Assembly: GCA_023548195.1 (NCBI GenBank)
Contig: JAJHZJ010000399.1
Location: forward strand, 10,245,820-10,309,819
Reading direction: 5' to 3'
DNA from: Bettongia penicillata ogilbyi
Taxonomy: Eukaryota > Chordata > Mammalia > Diprotodontia > Potoroidae
DNA: 64,000 bases
Positions 1 through 11,194 of this stretch are shown here, piece after piece (the first letter of the stretch is position 1; the number at the start of each line of letters is the position of its first letter). The notes below the pieces were generated by a model. That model saw nothing but the letters and a program-made list of their open reading frames with translations. It did not search any database and was not told the DNA's origin. A program made the translations under genes and the position numbers.

Positions 1-777
1 TTTCTTTGCTGTGAGGATTCCTACATATTTAGAGGTACAAAGGAGGTAGGAGATGGTCAGGACTGTGCCCAGGCTATTATCCATGTTCTATTAGATATAG
101 CAAAGTTATGTACTCCAAGGTTTTAAGATTTGAGAGTGATAAGCATGTGGACTTCTGGCTTGGCTAGATCATACTTGTGTTTTATGCCACTATCAGTTTC
201 TAGACCATACTCTTGTATGCTGGAAAATTGAGAAAGTGCTCAGGACTACGAGAATGATGTTGGTACTATCAGTACAAAGTGCTGGAAGTACCTGGAAGTA
301 CCAACCAGGGCTACCACAAGAACAGTCATGGTTAGACCTGTACACAACTCCCTCCAATCCTTTGCAAACATCTGAAGGGCAAAGGTATTCTACAATGTCC
401 CTAGTATATATCATTATCCCTGGCAGGTATCTTGAAGGAACAGGTAGTTAGCTCTGCCCAACACAAAACTAAGTATTCAAGATGAGAGAAATCTGAGATT
501 GAAACAAGCAGGTAGGCAGTTACTTATAGATTCTCTGCCTACTATCTCTAGAAACCTTTTCCCTCCAGAGGAAAGAATGATCCTTGATGTCCTAATATGA
601 AGAGAAGACCTTGTATGATAAAAGTGAATGCTGGATGTATAAAAACTTGCTTGGGTCAAGACATCTGACCACATGTGTATAATATTTTACTTTCTGTGCT
701 TCCTGAGAATATTTTTTCCAGCATTTAGCATAGCCTGGAACATAGTTCACTGATTGCTACCTCACTCAAAGTGAAAA
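1..777. other. Unassigned sequence, no gene seen
   Basis: No recognisable repeat, exon or RNA gene. Short frames here (for example 193-414 minus and 236-451 plus overlap on opposite strands) have no family signature and no codon-like composition. Confidence 0.5.
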
Positions 778-1003
778 CTTGGAAAGGCCTTAGCCTTAAA
801 GGGGTCAGAATCTCCCATTGTGTCCTGAGTCATCTCAAGTTACCCTGATGAATATCTAGTCACTGAATCCAGATGTATCTGGAAGAAAAAGTGAGGCTGG
901 TGATCTTGTACAGCCCTCCCTCACTCAAATCAAAGTTACCTGCAAATCGTATCATCATTTCCCTGTTGTCATGGTCCTCTTTGGAAACGAAGAACAAACA
1001 CAA
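778..1003 (+). mobile_element. RTE-tailed SINE (5'-truncated)
   Basis: The right end (about 960-1003) carries the tail 'gtcatggtcctctttg' followed by a degenerate 'aacgaagaacaaacac', which matches the 3' tail of the RTE LINE at 30.3 and 31.05 kb. The body ('ccctgatgaatatctagtcactgaa', here split by mutations) matches the SINEs at 14.66, 56.6 and 59.2 kb. The tRNA-like head is absent. Non-autonomous; in trans mobilisation by RTE is inferred from the shared tail. Confidence 0.75.
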
Positions 1004-1067
1004 GCACAGTACCTGGCACATAGAAGATTATTAATGCCTGTTTAACAATCAACTGATTAACAACTTA

Positions 1068-1180
1068 CCAGGACCCCAGGCAACTCTCCAAAACTCTAAG
1101 CTGTATAGTAGGTACTGAGCTGTATTGGTAAAAGTTCCCTTACTAGGGATTCCCTATTTCAATGGGGTCACAGATTTATG
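1068..1180 (+). mobile_element. MIR-type SINE, 3' domain only
   Basis: 'ccaggcaactctcc' followed by a diverged middle and 'gggattccctatttcaatg' is the 3' domain shared with copies at 16.54, 42.62, 51.73 and 56.95 kb. Head missing or unrecognisable. Confidence 0.6.
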
Positions 1181-1283
1181 TCCCTTCCCCACAAAATTGA
1201 TAAAATGTAAAAAAGGGAAATTGTTCTAAAATTTCTCTTTGATTATGAAACTCTTTTTTATCAAATACTTTCCAATTATTACC

Positions 1284-1518
1284 TAAAGTAGGTGTGCTAA
1301 ACTTGCTGTCACAGGCCCATATGGCCCTTTTGAGGGCTACCTGATTAAATGTAATTAGGAAATAGTTAACAAAATAAATTTTGAAAACAAAATAAAACAC
1401 AGATAAAATATAATATCACATGTTAATATTTGGTTTTCTAAGTCAATAAGGGCCCACAGGATCCTTATGTATGATTTAATAGTACTCATTTCTATTTGAG
1501 TTTGTCTGTATTGGCTTC
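1284..1518 (-). mobile_element. hAT-type non-autonomous DNA transposon
   Basis: Read on the minus strand, it begins with 'aaactcaaatagaaatgag', passes through 'ttgacttagaaaacc' and 'ctgtgttttattttg', and ends near 'gcaagtttagcacacc'. The same order of blocks is present in the element at 32471-32926, in opposite orientation. No transposase. The ends are the degenerate 'caggggtgtcaaactc' type. No clean TSD was found here. Family assignment to hAT is by its end sequence and by the 8-bp TSD of the other copy. Confidence 0.6.
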
Positions 1519-1689
1519 CAGAAAAAATGGTATTTACCTTCTCCATAATCTAGCCTCCCCCTACATGTTTTATCTCAGCTCTAAGTCTTTCCTATCTTGA
1601 ACAAGGTAGGTCACCTAACTTCAAGACTTAGTAATATTATTTACCTGCCTAGACTATTATTACTTCTCCATGTCTTTACATATTATCAA

Positions 1690-1850
1690 TTCTTTGGAAC
1701 TTAACTTGAGTTTCACATTTTCCATAAAGCCTTTGTGAACTTCCGAATACCATATTAATCTCCTTTTACTCTGAACTCTCATAGAATGTTTTTACCTAAG
1801 TCATTCTTAACACTATTATGTAACTGTTTCATATAAGCATGTCCTCAGAA
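1690..1850 (+). mobile_element. L2 LINE 3' UTR fragment
   Basis: 'aaagcctttgtgaactt' and 'ctctgaactctcatagaa' match the L2 3' untranslated order (gccttccctga ... ctcccatagcac). Heavily decayed; precedes the L2 terminus at 2120-2275. Confidence 0.5.
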
Positions 1851-2119
1851 CTGAACTGCTACAAAGACAATAACATGGTGGGGAAGGCTTTTTCCCCCTC
1901 TGCTACCACTGCCATCCACAAGGTCTTCTGCCATTGCCACTTCTCATGGTGATTGCCTGCTACAGAGGTGATTACCTACCCCTGAAGGAGGCACCTGCTG
2001 GAATCACTCACTAGGTGACTAGATTCTCCCTTTCCATGTATTATTTATACTGATTGTCCTCAGGATAACTACTTATTCTTCACTTCAAATGAATGTCTTG
2101 TAGGCACCAGAATTACTAG
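1851..2119. other. Unassigned sequence between L2 pieces
   Basis: Contains C/T-rich stretch with 'ctgccattgccacttctc'. No element or exon recognised. It may be part of the L2 or a later insertion. Confidence 0.3.
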
Positions 2120-2275
2120 TTACAACTCTCACTAGACTCTAAGTTCCTAAAGGGCAGAAATTGCACATTATTCTCCAACTTCCCCCTTGCATTCCTCCTC
2201 CCCTCCTCCATAAGTGTATAAGCCCATATTTACTATGCATGTAGCAGACACTCATTAAGTTCTTACTGTAATAAA
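2120..2275 (+). mobile_element. L2 LINE 3' terminus
   Basis: 'cactagactctaag', 'aaagggcagaaattg' and the terminal 'catgtagcagacactcatt' follow the order of the L2 3' end (actagactgtaagctcc ... gagggcaggga ... gcacatagtaggcgctta). This is the same tail class as MIR SINEs, which L2 is known to mobilise. Confidence 0.6.
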
Positions 2276-2812
2276 AATATAAATACAGTAATTAAAGAGA
2301 ATTGGAGAAGAAAAATTTGGAAACACTATGGATATTTAGAACTATATAAAGTCTATGTTAAATAGAAATAATCACTTGAATACAACATTCAGGTATTTAA
2401 TCTGTGTGTTTAGTTGTAAGTATTGTGGGAAATATTTTTGTCTATTATCTCCACTTTAAGCTTATTGGCCTCAATGTTTAAAAAACATGTTGTTGTTACT
2501 ATTAATAAAATGATTTACATTTGTATGACTTTTTACAACTCAAAGCTTTCAGATGGGTAATCAATGAATCCTTGTTGATTGATATTTGCCACATTAAGGA
2601 ACTAATGTATCTCATGCCAGGTCAGGTAGAGTATGCATAATCATGGGACACATAAAGAGTCTTTATTACTGCTCAAATGTTATCTTAAAATTCGAGGAAT
2701 GGTTCCTTTTCTACATTTATTTTTCCATTAGTCTTATCTTTTCTGTACTAGGTTGCAAAGAATGACCCAAAATCCTCTTCATAGTTTTTCCCCACGACTC
2801 TGAGACAATAGA
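2276..2812. other. Unassigned AT-rich sequence
   Basis: No repeat or gene recognised. Confidence 0.4.
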
Positions 2813-3024
2813 GAACTGAAAGATAGCATGGTGCAATGGACAGAAAGACCTGGCTTCATAATCAAGAAAGGCTAGTTCAAGATTTATCTCTGTTACATAA
2901 AGCTTAGCCCAGTCAAGTTTAAGACAGCTAGACAGATGGACAGCTAGCTATCAATGAACATTTATTAAATACTTCCTATGTGTCAGGGACCATGTTAAAT
3001 GATGACAGAAAGATAGACAAATAG
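2813..3024 (+). repeat. 212-bp direct repeat, copy 1
   Basis: Near-identical to 3939-4151 (about 10 differences by eye). The unit begins 'gaactgaaagatagcatggtg', contains a SINE-like head ('gcatggtgcaatggacag') followed by an L2-type terminus in reverse ('catttattaaatacttcc ... tgtgtcagggacc') and ends 'gacaaatag'. Both copies share the same internal junctions, which points to duplication of one composite, not two insertions. Confidence 0.85.
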
Positions 3025-3667
3025 TTCTGACAACTGCCAGAAACTTTTCTTAAAAAATTCTAACGATAAGCATCTAAGTCAGGTGAGGAATAAACCAGGT
3101 GTGACTTTATGATTTCTTCTGTCTGAGACTTAAGGAGTTCAGTAGAAGTCTCATGAAAGGTTGAAGCTATTACTAGCCTGATTCATAACTTTTATTGAAT
3201 CAAGGTGTGTAAAGTTCAGGCAGTGAGGTCTTGTGATTGTAAAAAGTACTCTGGAGTATGAACAATCTTTTAATAACATTTGTTCAGTAAGTCATAGTGC
3301 TGATAAACAATCAGTCAGATCTCTTGGTCAGAACAGTTTCTGTGGAAATGACTCCCTTTCACTCTTAAAAAACAAGCATGTTTTTAAAAAGCAAGCTATG
3401 TACTACCTTCCTTTATGATTTAATTGACTGTTCTCCTCCAAAGATCGAGTATAGGGAATGCTCATTCCTAGATAAAATGCTTTAGTGTAGTTTGGATTTA
3501 ATGAGTGAGTTTTTTTTTCTGTTGTCTGCACTCTTAATGTATATGTATGTATTTCGCTGTCTCTACTTTTATGCTTTTCAAACCTATGATTTCAAAAGTA
3601 GAGGGAATTCTAAATGAACAACTTTGTGAATGCAGATAGTATGTGCTCTGCTATTAATCTGAGAGAA
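3025..3667. other. Unassigned sequence
   Basis: No gene or known repeat recognised. The 61-codon frame at 3233-3418 has no family signature. Confidence 0.4.
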
Positions 3668-3897
3668 GGTCTTCCTAAACTTTCTTGGGCCATACACTCT
3701 TTTTGGCAGTCAGAGAAAACCTAGGGACTATTTCTCAAAGTAATGTTTTTAAATGCATGAAATAAAATGCAGAGAATTACAAAGGAAGCCAGTAATAATG
3801 AAATAAAGATGAGTTTTTCCCCATTCAAGTTGACAGACATTTTGAAATCTATTAACAAAGCCCATGGGGTCCACAGACCCATAAGTTATGAATTCTT
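3668..3897 (+). mobile_element. Ancient DNA-transposon-like repeat
   Basis: Blocks 'taatgtttttaaatgca', 'aaataaaatgcagagaatt' and 'gcccatggggtccacagac' match an old mammalian non-autonomous family whose termini carry hAT-like ends. A 75-bp piece of the same family lies at 24868-24945. Family name not assigned. Confidence 0.45.
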
Positions 3898-3938
3898 TGT
3901 CTTAGAGAATTGCCTTAAGGATGGGGGATGGGAGGTGG

Positions 3939-4151
3939 GAACTGAAAGATAGCATGGTGCAATGGACAGAGAGACCTGGCCTCATAAATCAAGAAAGGCT
4001 GGTTCAAGATTTATCTCTGTCACATAAGGCTTAGCCCAGTCAAGTTTAAGACAGTTAGACAGATGAACAGCTAGCTATCAATGAACATTTATTAAATACT
4101 TCCTATGTGTCAGGGACCATGTTAAATGATGACAGAAAAACAGACAAATAG
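3939..4151 (+). repeat. 212-bp direct repeat, copy 2
   Basis: Second copy of 2813-3024, same strand, starting 1,126 bp downstream. Flanks on both sides differ from those of copy 1. Differences include one inserted a and about nine substitutions, so it is far less diverged than the other old SINE copies here. Confidence 0.85.
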
Positions 4152-4602
4152 ATATGTATACACACAAATATACATATAGAATATAAAAAAAATAGAGCTG
4201 CAAACTTAGCTTGCTGAAAATACTAAATACCCATAGGATCTATTCTTTGTAAATGTAATATGGTCACTGAGTCTGCTATGGAAGCCTTCTTCACCTTATT
4301 ATCACTATACTTTTAACCCCTGAACAATCTCCTATACAGAGGAAAAATGCTTTGCTTTATTATGTGCCTTCTATAGCATTATTTTTTCTAGATTAATGCT
4401 TCTAGCACTTTGAGTAGCTCCTCTATGAAGAATTTGCAAGACCATACAGACAAAAATAATATAAGATGACCTTTATCAGTGGAAGAAGTACCAATATCAA
4501 TAATCTCAAGTATGAATGGTTATAAAAACAAATCCTTACCTGAAACCAGTTGAATAGGTATTATATACAAAGTGTTACATAAATGTTAGCAAATAAACCA
4601 TT
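4152..4602. other. Unassigned sequence
   Basis: No gene or known repeat recognised. Confidence 0.4.
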
Positions 4603-4716
4603 GATAGATTCTATTAGAATAATCTCATTGGTTACCACATTGGAACTTAGTTTAAACATTATCTATTTTTTTTTTTACAAATTGGCACACAAATATGAAT
4701 CTAATGCTATACTAGA
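4603..4716 (+). repeat. Diverged duplicated block, copy 1
   Basis: Aligns with 5450-5565 over its whole length at roughly 70% identity by eye: 'gatagattctattag' pairs with 'gatggattctgttag', and 'aaattggcacacaaatat' with 'aaattggcatgctaatat'. Either an old local duplication or two copies of an unrecognised repeat family. Confidence 0.6.
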
Positions 4717-4737
4717 TTATACTTCTTAATGTCATTT

Positions 4738-4862
4738 AGCCAATCAGTCCATCTATAAGGTGTTAATTAAGAACTTACTATGTGCTAACTTCTGGAAATA
4801 CAAAGAAATGCAAAAATAAGATCCCTGCTCATTTATAATTATCTTCACAGTTATTAGCTTTT
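4738..4862 (-). mobile_element. L2 terminus, reverse orientation
   Basis: 'aagaacttactatgtgcta' followed by 'ggaaatacaaagaaatgc' is the reverse complement of the L2-type 3' end; the same arrangement recurs at 43.73, 45.61 and 26.23 kb. Confidence 0.55.
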
Positions 4863-4977
4863 AAAGTACTGACCTCAAATGTTTTCAGTAAAAAGTTAGA
4901 CACTGGTTAATCTCACACTGTAATTTTCCATTTTAGTGGGGTTTACTTTAGAAAGGCAAGCAAACCTTTGTCTATGG

Positions 4978-5440
4978 GGTAAAGCAGTAGGAAAAGAACT
5001 GAAATAGAAGTTAAGGCACTCATGTTTAAAGTCCAGCTTGACCACTAATGATAATAATAATGACTGACATTTATATAATAGCTACTATGCATCAGATGCT
5101 GCACTAAGCATTTTATAATTATTACCTTATTTAGTTCCTGCAACAATGCTGGGAGGTAGGTACTATTATTATATCCATTTTACAGATGAGGCAGATGGAG
5201 TTAAGGGACTTACCCAGGCTCACATAACCAGTAAGTGTTTGGGTTTAGATATGAACTCAGATCTTCCTGACTTTTTTCCCTTGTTCTGCCCTATTGGGCC
5301 ACCTAGCTGCCCACCCCTCCCCTCCAATTAATTATGTGATCTGACCTTTCTAGCTTTAATTTTCTCCTTTATAAAATAAAAGTGCTTGACTAAATGACCT
5401 CAAGGTGACCATCCAGCTTAAAATCTATGAGCCTATGAAC
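4978..5440 (+). mobile_element. MIR-type SINE split by another SINE
   Basis: The head part (4978-5060, 'aaagtccagcttgacc') and the tail part (about 5325-5440, 'tgacctcaaggtgacc' to 'atctatgagcctatga') join into one tRNA-type SINE once 5062-5312 is removed. Tail matches copies ending near 18.14 and 54.43 kb. Confidence 0.6.
5062..5312 (-). mobile_element. CORE-SINE nested in older SINE
   Basis: Read on the plus strand it runs tail to head: 'tgacatttatataatagc', 'gctgggaggtaggtactatt', 'cattttacagatgagg', 'acttacccaggctcac', and ends at the head 'gccacctagctgcc'. Near full length. The 65 bp CORE is intact enough to recognise. The insertion sits inside 4978-5440. Confidence 0.75.
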
Positions 5441-5449
5441 TATACTTCT

Positions 5450-5565
5450 GATGGATTCTGTTAGCAAGATCCCTTTATAACTATCATTGGGATGTAGTTT
5501 CAAAATTATCTGAAGGGTTCTTTTGTTAAATTGGCATGCTAATATAAACCTGGTGCTATGCAGTA
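5450..5565 (+). repeat. Diverged duplicated block, copy 2
   Basis: Partner of 4603-4716, 847 bp downstream, same strand. The interval between copies includes the nested SINE pair. Confidence 0.6.
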
Positions 5566-6109
5566 CTGAATATGCAGTATAAATTTTCCAGAAATAATTA
5601 GGCTTGATTAGTCAGACACAAGAACCGCTCCCCACCCCCCCAATCCTTCTCCAGATTGAATCAATTCCCAAGCTGGCTCAAATGATCTAATACTCTTTTT
5701 TGCTTTCTGGTGAACTGCAATGACCACTTTTGAATTAACAAAGTAGTAAGGAAAATTCAATGTGTATCTGGGAATGTGAAGTCTAAAAATGGATTCAAGT
5801 TTCCTAAACCCACACTACTGGAAAATCAGATTATTAAAAGTTTATTTAAAGCCATTTTGTCTGGGGAAATGAAGACAGTCAAGAAAATTCTATAGGGAGA
5901 AATACTATGTAAGTGCATTGAGATGATTCAATGCAGCAATAGTAATTCTTCACACAAATGATTTAAAAATCTGATGTTAAATCACTGTCATTGGATATCC
6001 AATATTATATTGGAATAACCTTATTCCCCCAAAAACACATTCTTAAAAGGCTAGTTTTTTTTGATCACATCAAATTTATTGCAAATAAAGCCAAATTCTT
6101 GTGGAACTA
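5566..6109. other. Unassigned sequence
   Basis: No gene or known repeat recognised; contains a C-run near 5625-5643. Confidence 0.4.
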
Positions 6110-6345
6110 TCATGGCTAAATGATTTTGGGGGGAAGATTTGGGTTCAAATTCTGTTTCTGACCTTTCCAAGCTGTGTCCTTATAGACTTACATTTTAACC
6201 TCTCTGATTCTCAGTGTTCTCATCTACAAAATTAAAAAATTAATACTTTCAGGACCTATCTCACAGAACTGTTAAGGCTCAAGTGTGAGAATATATGGAA
6301 AGCATACTGGTAACCTTAACCCACGATATAAATATCAGTTTTTAT
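6110..6345 (+). mobile_element. MIR-type SINE
   Basis: tRNA-like B box 'ggttcaaattc' near 6149, CORE region 'ctctctgattctcagtg', 'atcttatc'-type middle 'ggacctatctcacagaact' and the tail 'gatataaatatcag'. Order fits an entire MIR-type element. Confidence 0.65.
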
Positions 6346-8024
6346 CTAATTGCCTAGTTTAATTGCTTCTTAAATATATACATGTCCACTTTTAGATTGA
6401 TAAATTTATGACTGTATATTTGAGTCAAGTAAAGAGGTTCAAATTTCTTTCACTGATCAAATTAATCAGATAAATTTTCAATTATTTGTAGGCAAAGGAT
6501 ATAAGATTTTTCAGATATTTTTTAATGATCATATCGAATATTGTCTCTCTTTAACACAGGACATTAACACAGAGATTGTAGCCCTTACTCCAAATATATT
6601 TATTCTTCCATAAAAATTCTAATCATTATAATACTCTATTACAAAGCTAGTAATGTTTGGCTTGTCCTTATCATCCTCATTGGGCAGTATCTCAACTTTA
6701 AAATAGGTTTGAGATACAATAAAATTCTCTTCTGGTTAATGCACACTAACATATTGAATTTATGTTACTGCAGGAGATACAAAGATTGGACTAGATGTCT
6801 CTTCCAATGCTGGATTGTTTGTGACATTCCTATTCTATCTACTTTTATAAATAAAGATACTTTGCATATAATAAATGTTTAATAAATATATCTTTAATGA
6901 GAAAACACAAACCCAGACAGGCATGACAAAACTGAGGTTTGAGCTTAGTTCTATGGCTCCAAATTCAGTATGTTTTCTATTACACATAAGTAAAGACTCA
7001 TAAATAACTGATTAGTGGAGAACTGAATTGCAATTGAGAACTGAAAAGCTATAGTTTTAATAATGTTTTCCTTTTGAAATTCTAAATGGAAGCCCCATCT
7101 TTATGCATCATTCATAGTTAGTGACTCAGATCTAAAAAAATTTTAGAATATTCCACAGAAATACCATATACGTGTATATATCACATAATTATACTTTATT
7201 ATGTTATATATTATTATATATTACATACAGCAACATTATATAATCTTATATATATTTAAATTTTATATACATGTAATATATTATATCAAATATATTGCTA
7301 CATAATTATACTTACATATTCTCCAGAAAACATTTTGATGTTGGAGGCTAACTTCTGTCTAGATCAGAGAATTAGCTAGAAGGAAAATGATCCGTTGCTT
7401 TAGCAAGAACTTACTTCAGTAACACTGGTGTTAAAAGGAACTGACAAGTTGGAACAGCCAATCAGATTTAAATGTTTCTACCATTCATATTAGTCTCTGG
7501 GGTAAAAATGAAGCCTTGGTACAGTATATCTCCCAATGTAAATGCCATTAATCATAAATCAGTATATGGAATTATTGCCCCAAACACAGAGTCATCGATT
7601 TCACACCCATATGCATATTGATTCAAGAAAAATGAGGGAACATGCTAACAAAAGAAACAAAATCCTCTGAAAAATTATGCTTTAGTCAAAGGTTAGATGA
7701 TTAACCAATAGGTTAATGATTTACCTTCTGCCTTAAAAATTGTCAGCACTTGGGCTCTGTATAGAATATAATTTCAAAATACCACTGTTAAAATGAAAGT
7801 TTTAGTTTGTAGATTATAAGTTGACATGATATGTAAATCTATCATTTGCTAATGATGACTCTCTAGGAGAGTGAAGGGGAGGAATACTGGAACAAAATAT
7901 AATAATATAAAAAAGGCACCAATAAAAACACATTATAAAAAGAAAAAAAAACATTACTGAAAGTACCTCCATCAGCAAACATTGATGAATGCTACCTCTG
8001 AGTTTCAACTATTCGACTATCAGC
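6346..8024. other. Unassigned AT-rich sequence
   Basis: No gene recognised. A short L2-like terminus may lie at about 6850-6890 ('aataaatgtttaataaat'). 7140-7320 is AT-rich low-complexity DNA with 'tatata' runs. Confidence 0.4.
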
Positions 8025-8895
8025 AATCTCTTCTTCCTCATACATTATGGGTTAAATTATTATCCCTATACAGATGACTTCCAGATCTATATATTTACCT
8101 CTAATACCTGTCTTGAACTCTTTTCTTAACAGTTGACTATCACACACCTCTGCTTCTATTAGGATGTTCTTTTCTTCTCATTATCTTCATATTCTTAACT
8201 CTATTTCTCCAAAATTCCCTCTTTTCAAAAAGGGAAACACAATTTTTCCATTCACCTAACTTCACAGTGTTGGAGTCATTCCTGATTTTTCTTTCTCCTA
8301 TGCCAAATTTTGTCTACATTTGTCAGGTCTCTCTGCTCCACCATCTTCTCTCCATTCACATGGCCACTACCCTTATTCAGTTCTTTTGGACAGTTATAAT
8401 AATATCCTAAATTGGTTTCTGTTATTCTGGTCTCAACTCTCTTTAGTCCATTCTCCATGCAGCTTCAGTCATTCTATTCTCTAAGCAAACTTTTCCTTCC
8501 TTCCTTCTTTCCTTTCATTGGGATCAAGTGACTTGCCAAGGGTCACACAGCTAGTGTGCATCTGAGGCCAAATTTGAATTCAGGCCTTCCTGACTCCAGG
8601 GCCAGTGCTCTATCCACTGTACCATCTGTCTAGGTGCCCTTATTTGTTTTTCTTTTCTTGCCAAACTTTTTAACTCTTGAATTCTATTTTGTCATCATTC
8701 CTTTTCATAAATTGTGCCTTGTACCTGAAATGCAATCTCTGCCACTTAAAATGTCAAACTCACTTTAAAGCTCAGGAGAGATGACACCTCCTATGTTAAG
8801 TCTGTTCTGATTCTCCCCAGTTGTTATCTTTTTCTCTGTCCTTCATTTTTTTTTGTATTTACTTCCTAACTCCCTCTTGCTCTCTCCCAACATGC
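8025..8895 (+). mobile_element. L2 LINE: ORF2 C-terminus and 3' UTR
   Basis: Strongly decayed but collinear with L2. 8260-8300 ('agtgttggagtcattcctg') corresponds to the ORF2 motif LGVxxDSSL. 8340-8370 aligns with the segment encoding the region before the ALxxSxLDYCNSLL motif; 8440-8470 ('ccattctccatgcagcttc') with the block after it. 8755-8830 ('aaagctcaggagagatgacacc') is the L2 3' UTR. Frames are destroyed by stops and shifts. A minus-strand CORE-SINE (8518-8642) interrupts it. Confidence 0.65.
8518..8642 (-). mobile_element. CORE-SINE head half
   Basis: 'aagtgacttgccaagggtc', 'acacagctagtg' and 'gctctatccactgtacc' are the reverse complement of the tRNA-like head and CORE of a marsupial CORE-SINE. 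The flanking 'ccttccttctttcc' run may be its degraded tail side. Nested in L2. Confidence 0.8.
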
Positions 8896-8905
8896 ATAGG
8901 TAGAT

Positions 8906-9030
8906 AGGAAGAACAGTGGATAGAGTCCTGAATTTGAAAACAGGAAAAAAAAGCATTCAAATTCATCTTCAGAGACTTACTAGCTTAATAGTTTAATTAA
9001 AAGGTAAAGTAAAAAGGGGTTATTAAATTA
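8906..9030 (+). mobile_element. SINE head fragment
   Basis: 'agaacagtggatagagtcc' followed by 'cattcaaattcatcttcag' and 'cttactagctt' matches the tRNA-like head. HAL1-A inserted just downstream, and the sequence after HAL1-A ('gaaaatgagattcc') could be the continuation. Confidence 0.5.
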
Positions 9031-9046
9031 TTCTCTTTACTTTCTT
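9031..9046. repeat. Target-site duplication of HAL1-A, left copy
   Basis: 'ttctctttactttctt' occurs here and again at 11834-11849, identical at 16 of 16 bases, bracketing the element exactly. Confidence 0.92.
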
Positions 9047-9922
9047 ATTTTTTCTTTCTCTTGATTATTTCTTTATTTTTTTAAAAATTTATTTATTAAA
9101 CTTTTTACATTCATTTTCACAAAATTTTGGGTTCCAAATTTTCTCCCCATTTGTCCCCTCCCCCACCCCAATACATTGAGCATTCTAATTTCCCCTATCA
9201 CCAATCTGCCCTCTCTTCTATCATCCCTTCCTTCCCTTGACCCCATCTTCTCTTTTGTCCTGTAGGGCCAGATAACTTTCTATTCCCCATTACCTGTATT
9301 TCTTATTTCCTAGTAGCAACAACAATACTCAACAGTTGTTCTTAAAACTTTGAGTTCCAAATTCTCCCCATCCCTCCCTCCCCACCCATTCCCTTTGGGA
9401 AGGCAGGCAATTCAATATAGGCCATATCTGTGTAGTTTTGTAAATGACTTCAATAATAGTTGTGTTGTGTAAGACTAACTATATTTCCCTCCATCCTATC
9501 CTGCCCCGCACTGCTTCTATTCTCTCTTTTGATCCTGTCCCTCCCTGAGTGTTGACTCCAAATTGCTCCCTTCTCCCATTGCCCTCCCTTCCATCATCCC
9601 CCGTACCCTGATTATCTCCTTCTCCTCCACTTTCCTGTATTGTAAGATAGGTTTTCATGCCAAAATGAGTGTTCATTTTATTCCTTCCTTTAGTAAAATG
9701 TGATGAGAGTAAACTTCCTGTTTTTTTCTCAGCTCTCCTCTTTTTCCCTCCACTAAAAAGTCTCTTGCTTGCCTCTTCTATGAGAGATAATTTGCCCCAT
9801 TCCATTTCACCCTCTCTCCTCTCAATATATTTCTCTCTCACCGTTTACCTTAATTTTTTAAAGATATGGTCCCATCTTCTTCAATTCACTCTGTGCTCTC
9901 TGTCTCTGTGAGTGCGTGCACA

Positions 9923-9931
<9 letters not shown>

Positions 9932-9968
<37 letters not shown>
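9932..9968. repeat. (TG)n microsatellite in HAL1-A
   Basis: About 18 TG units, lying just downstream of ORF1 in the element's own 3' region. Equivalent sites in the other HAL1 copies carry other microsatellites. Confidence 0.95.
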
Positions 9969-9970
<2 letters not shown>

Positions 9971-10090
9971 CCCACCAACTACCCAGATACTGAAAAGTTT
10001 CAAGAGTTACAAATATTGTCTTTCCATGTAGGAATGTAAACAGTTCACCTTTGGTAAGTCCCTTATGACTTCTCTTTGCTGTTTACTTTT

Positions 10091-11194
10091 TCATGCTTCT
10101 TCTCATTCTTGTGTTTGAAAGTCAAATTTTCTTTTCAGCTCTGGTCTTTTCATCCAGAATGCTTGAAAGTCCTCTATTTCATTGAAAGTCCCTTTTTTCT
10201 CTTGAAGTATTATACTCAGTTTTGCTGGGTAGGTGATTCTTGGTTTTACTCCTAGTTCCTTTGATTCTGGAATGTCCTATTCCGTGCCCTTCGATCCTTT
10301 AATGTAGAAGCTGCTAGATATTGTGTTATCCTGACTGTATTTCCACAATACTTGAATTGTTTCTTTCTGGCTGCTTGAAATATTTTCTCCTTGACCTGGG
10401 AATTCTGGAATTTGGCCACAGTGTTCCTAGGAGTTTCTCTTTTTGAATTTCTTTCAGGCAGTGATCGATGGATTCCTTCAATACTTATTTTGCCCTCTGT
10501 TTCTAGAATATCAGGACAGTTTTCCTTGATAATTTCATGGAAGATGATGTCTAGGCTCTTATTTTGATCATGGCTTTCAGGTAGTCCCATAATTTTTAAA
10601 TTGTCTCTCCTGGATCTATTTTCCAGGTCAGTTGTTTTTCCCATGAGATATTTCACATTCTCTTCCATTTTTTCATTCTTTTGATTTTGTTTGGTGATTT
10701 CTTGGTTTCTCATAAAGTCATTAGCCTCCATCTGTTCCATTCTAATTTTGAGAGAACTATTTTCTTCAGTGAGCTTTTGAACCTCTTTTTCCATTAGGCT
10801 AATTCTGCTTTTGAAAGCATTCTTCTCCTCATTGGCTTTTTGAAACTCTTTTGCCAGTTGAGTGAGCCTATTTTTCAAGGTGTTATTTTCTTCAGCATTT
10901 TTTTGGGTCTCCTTTATTGACCTGTTTTTCGTGCTTTTCTTGCATCGCTCTCATTTCTCTTCCCAGTTTTTTCTCCACCTGTGTAACTTGCTTTTCAAAA
11001 TCCTTTTTGAGCTCTTCCATGGCCTGATCACACTGAATATTTATTATGGATGTTTGGTATGCAGAGGCCTTGACTTCTATGTCTTTACCTGATGGTAAGC
11101 ATTGTTCTTCCTTATCATAAAGGAAAGGAGGAAATATCTGTTCACCAACAAAGTAACCTTCTATGGTCTTATTTTTTTTCCTTTTTCTGGGCAT
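10091..11194 (-). pseudogene. HAL1-A ORF1 protein remnant (L1 ORF1-like)
   Basis: Homologue of L1 ORF1p, an RNA-binding chaperone that coats element RNA in cytoplasmic particles. The start ATG at 11194-11192 gives MPRKRKKNKTIEGYF. A long heptad-rich coiled coil fills the first half (segments such as EVQKLTEENSSLKIRMEQME). The RRM follows (KTTDLENRSRRDNLKIMGLPES) and the C-terminal domain contains KFQNSQVKEKIFQAARKK. About 368 codons are expected. A frameshift near 10880-10892 splits the coiled coil, and stops appear near 10252 and at the penultimate segment. Otherwise well preserved: one 208-codon frame (10878-10252) is open, so decay is modest compared with the old L2 and MIR copies. Confidence 0.88.

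Noticed and set aside
9479..9841. 120-codon minus frame
   Set aside because: It lies in the HAL1-A 3' region, with no known domain. Composition (G/E/R-rich) follows the antisense of pyrimidine-rich element DNA, and other HAL1 copies do not preserve it.
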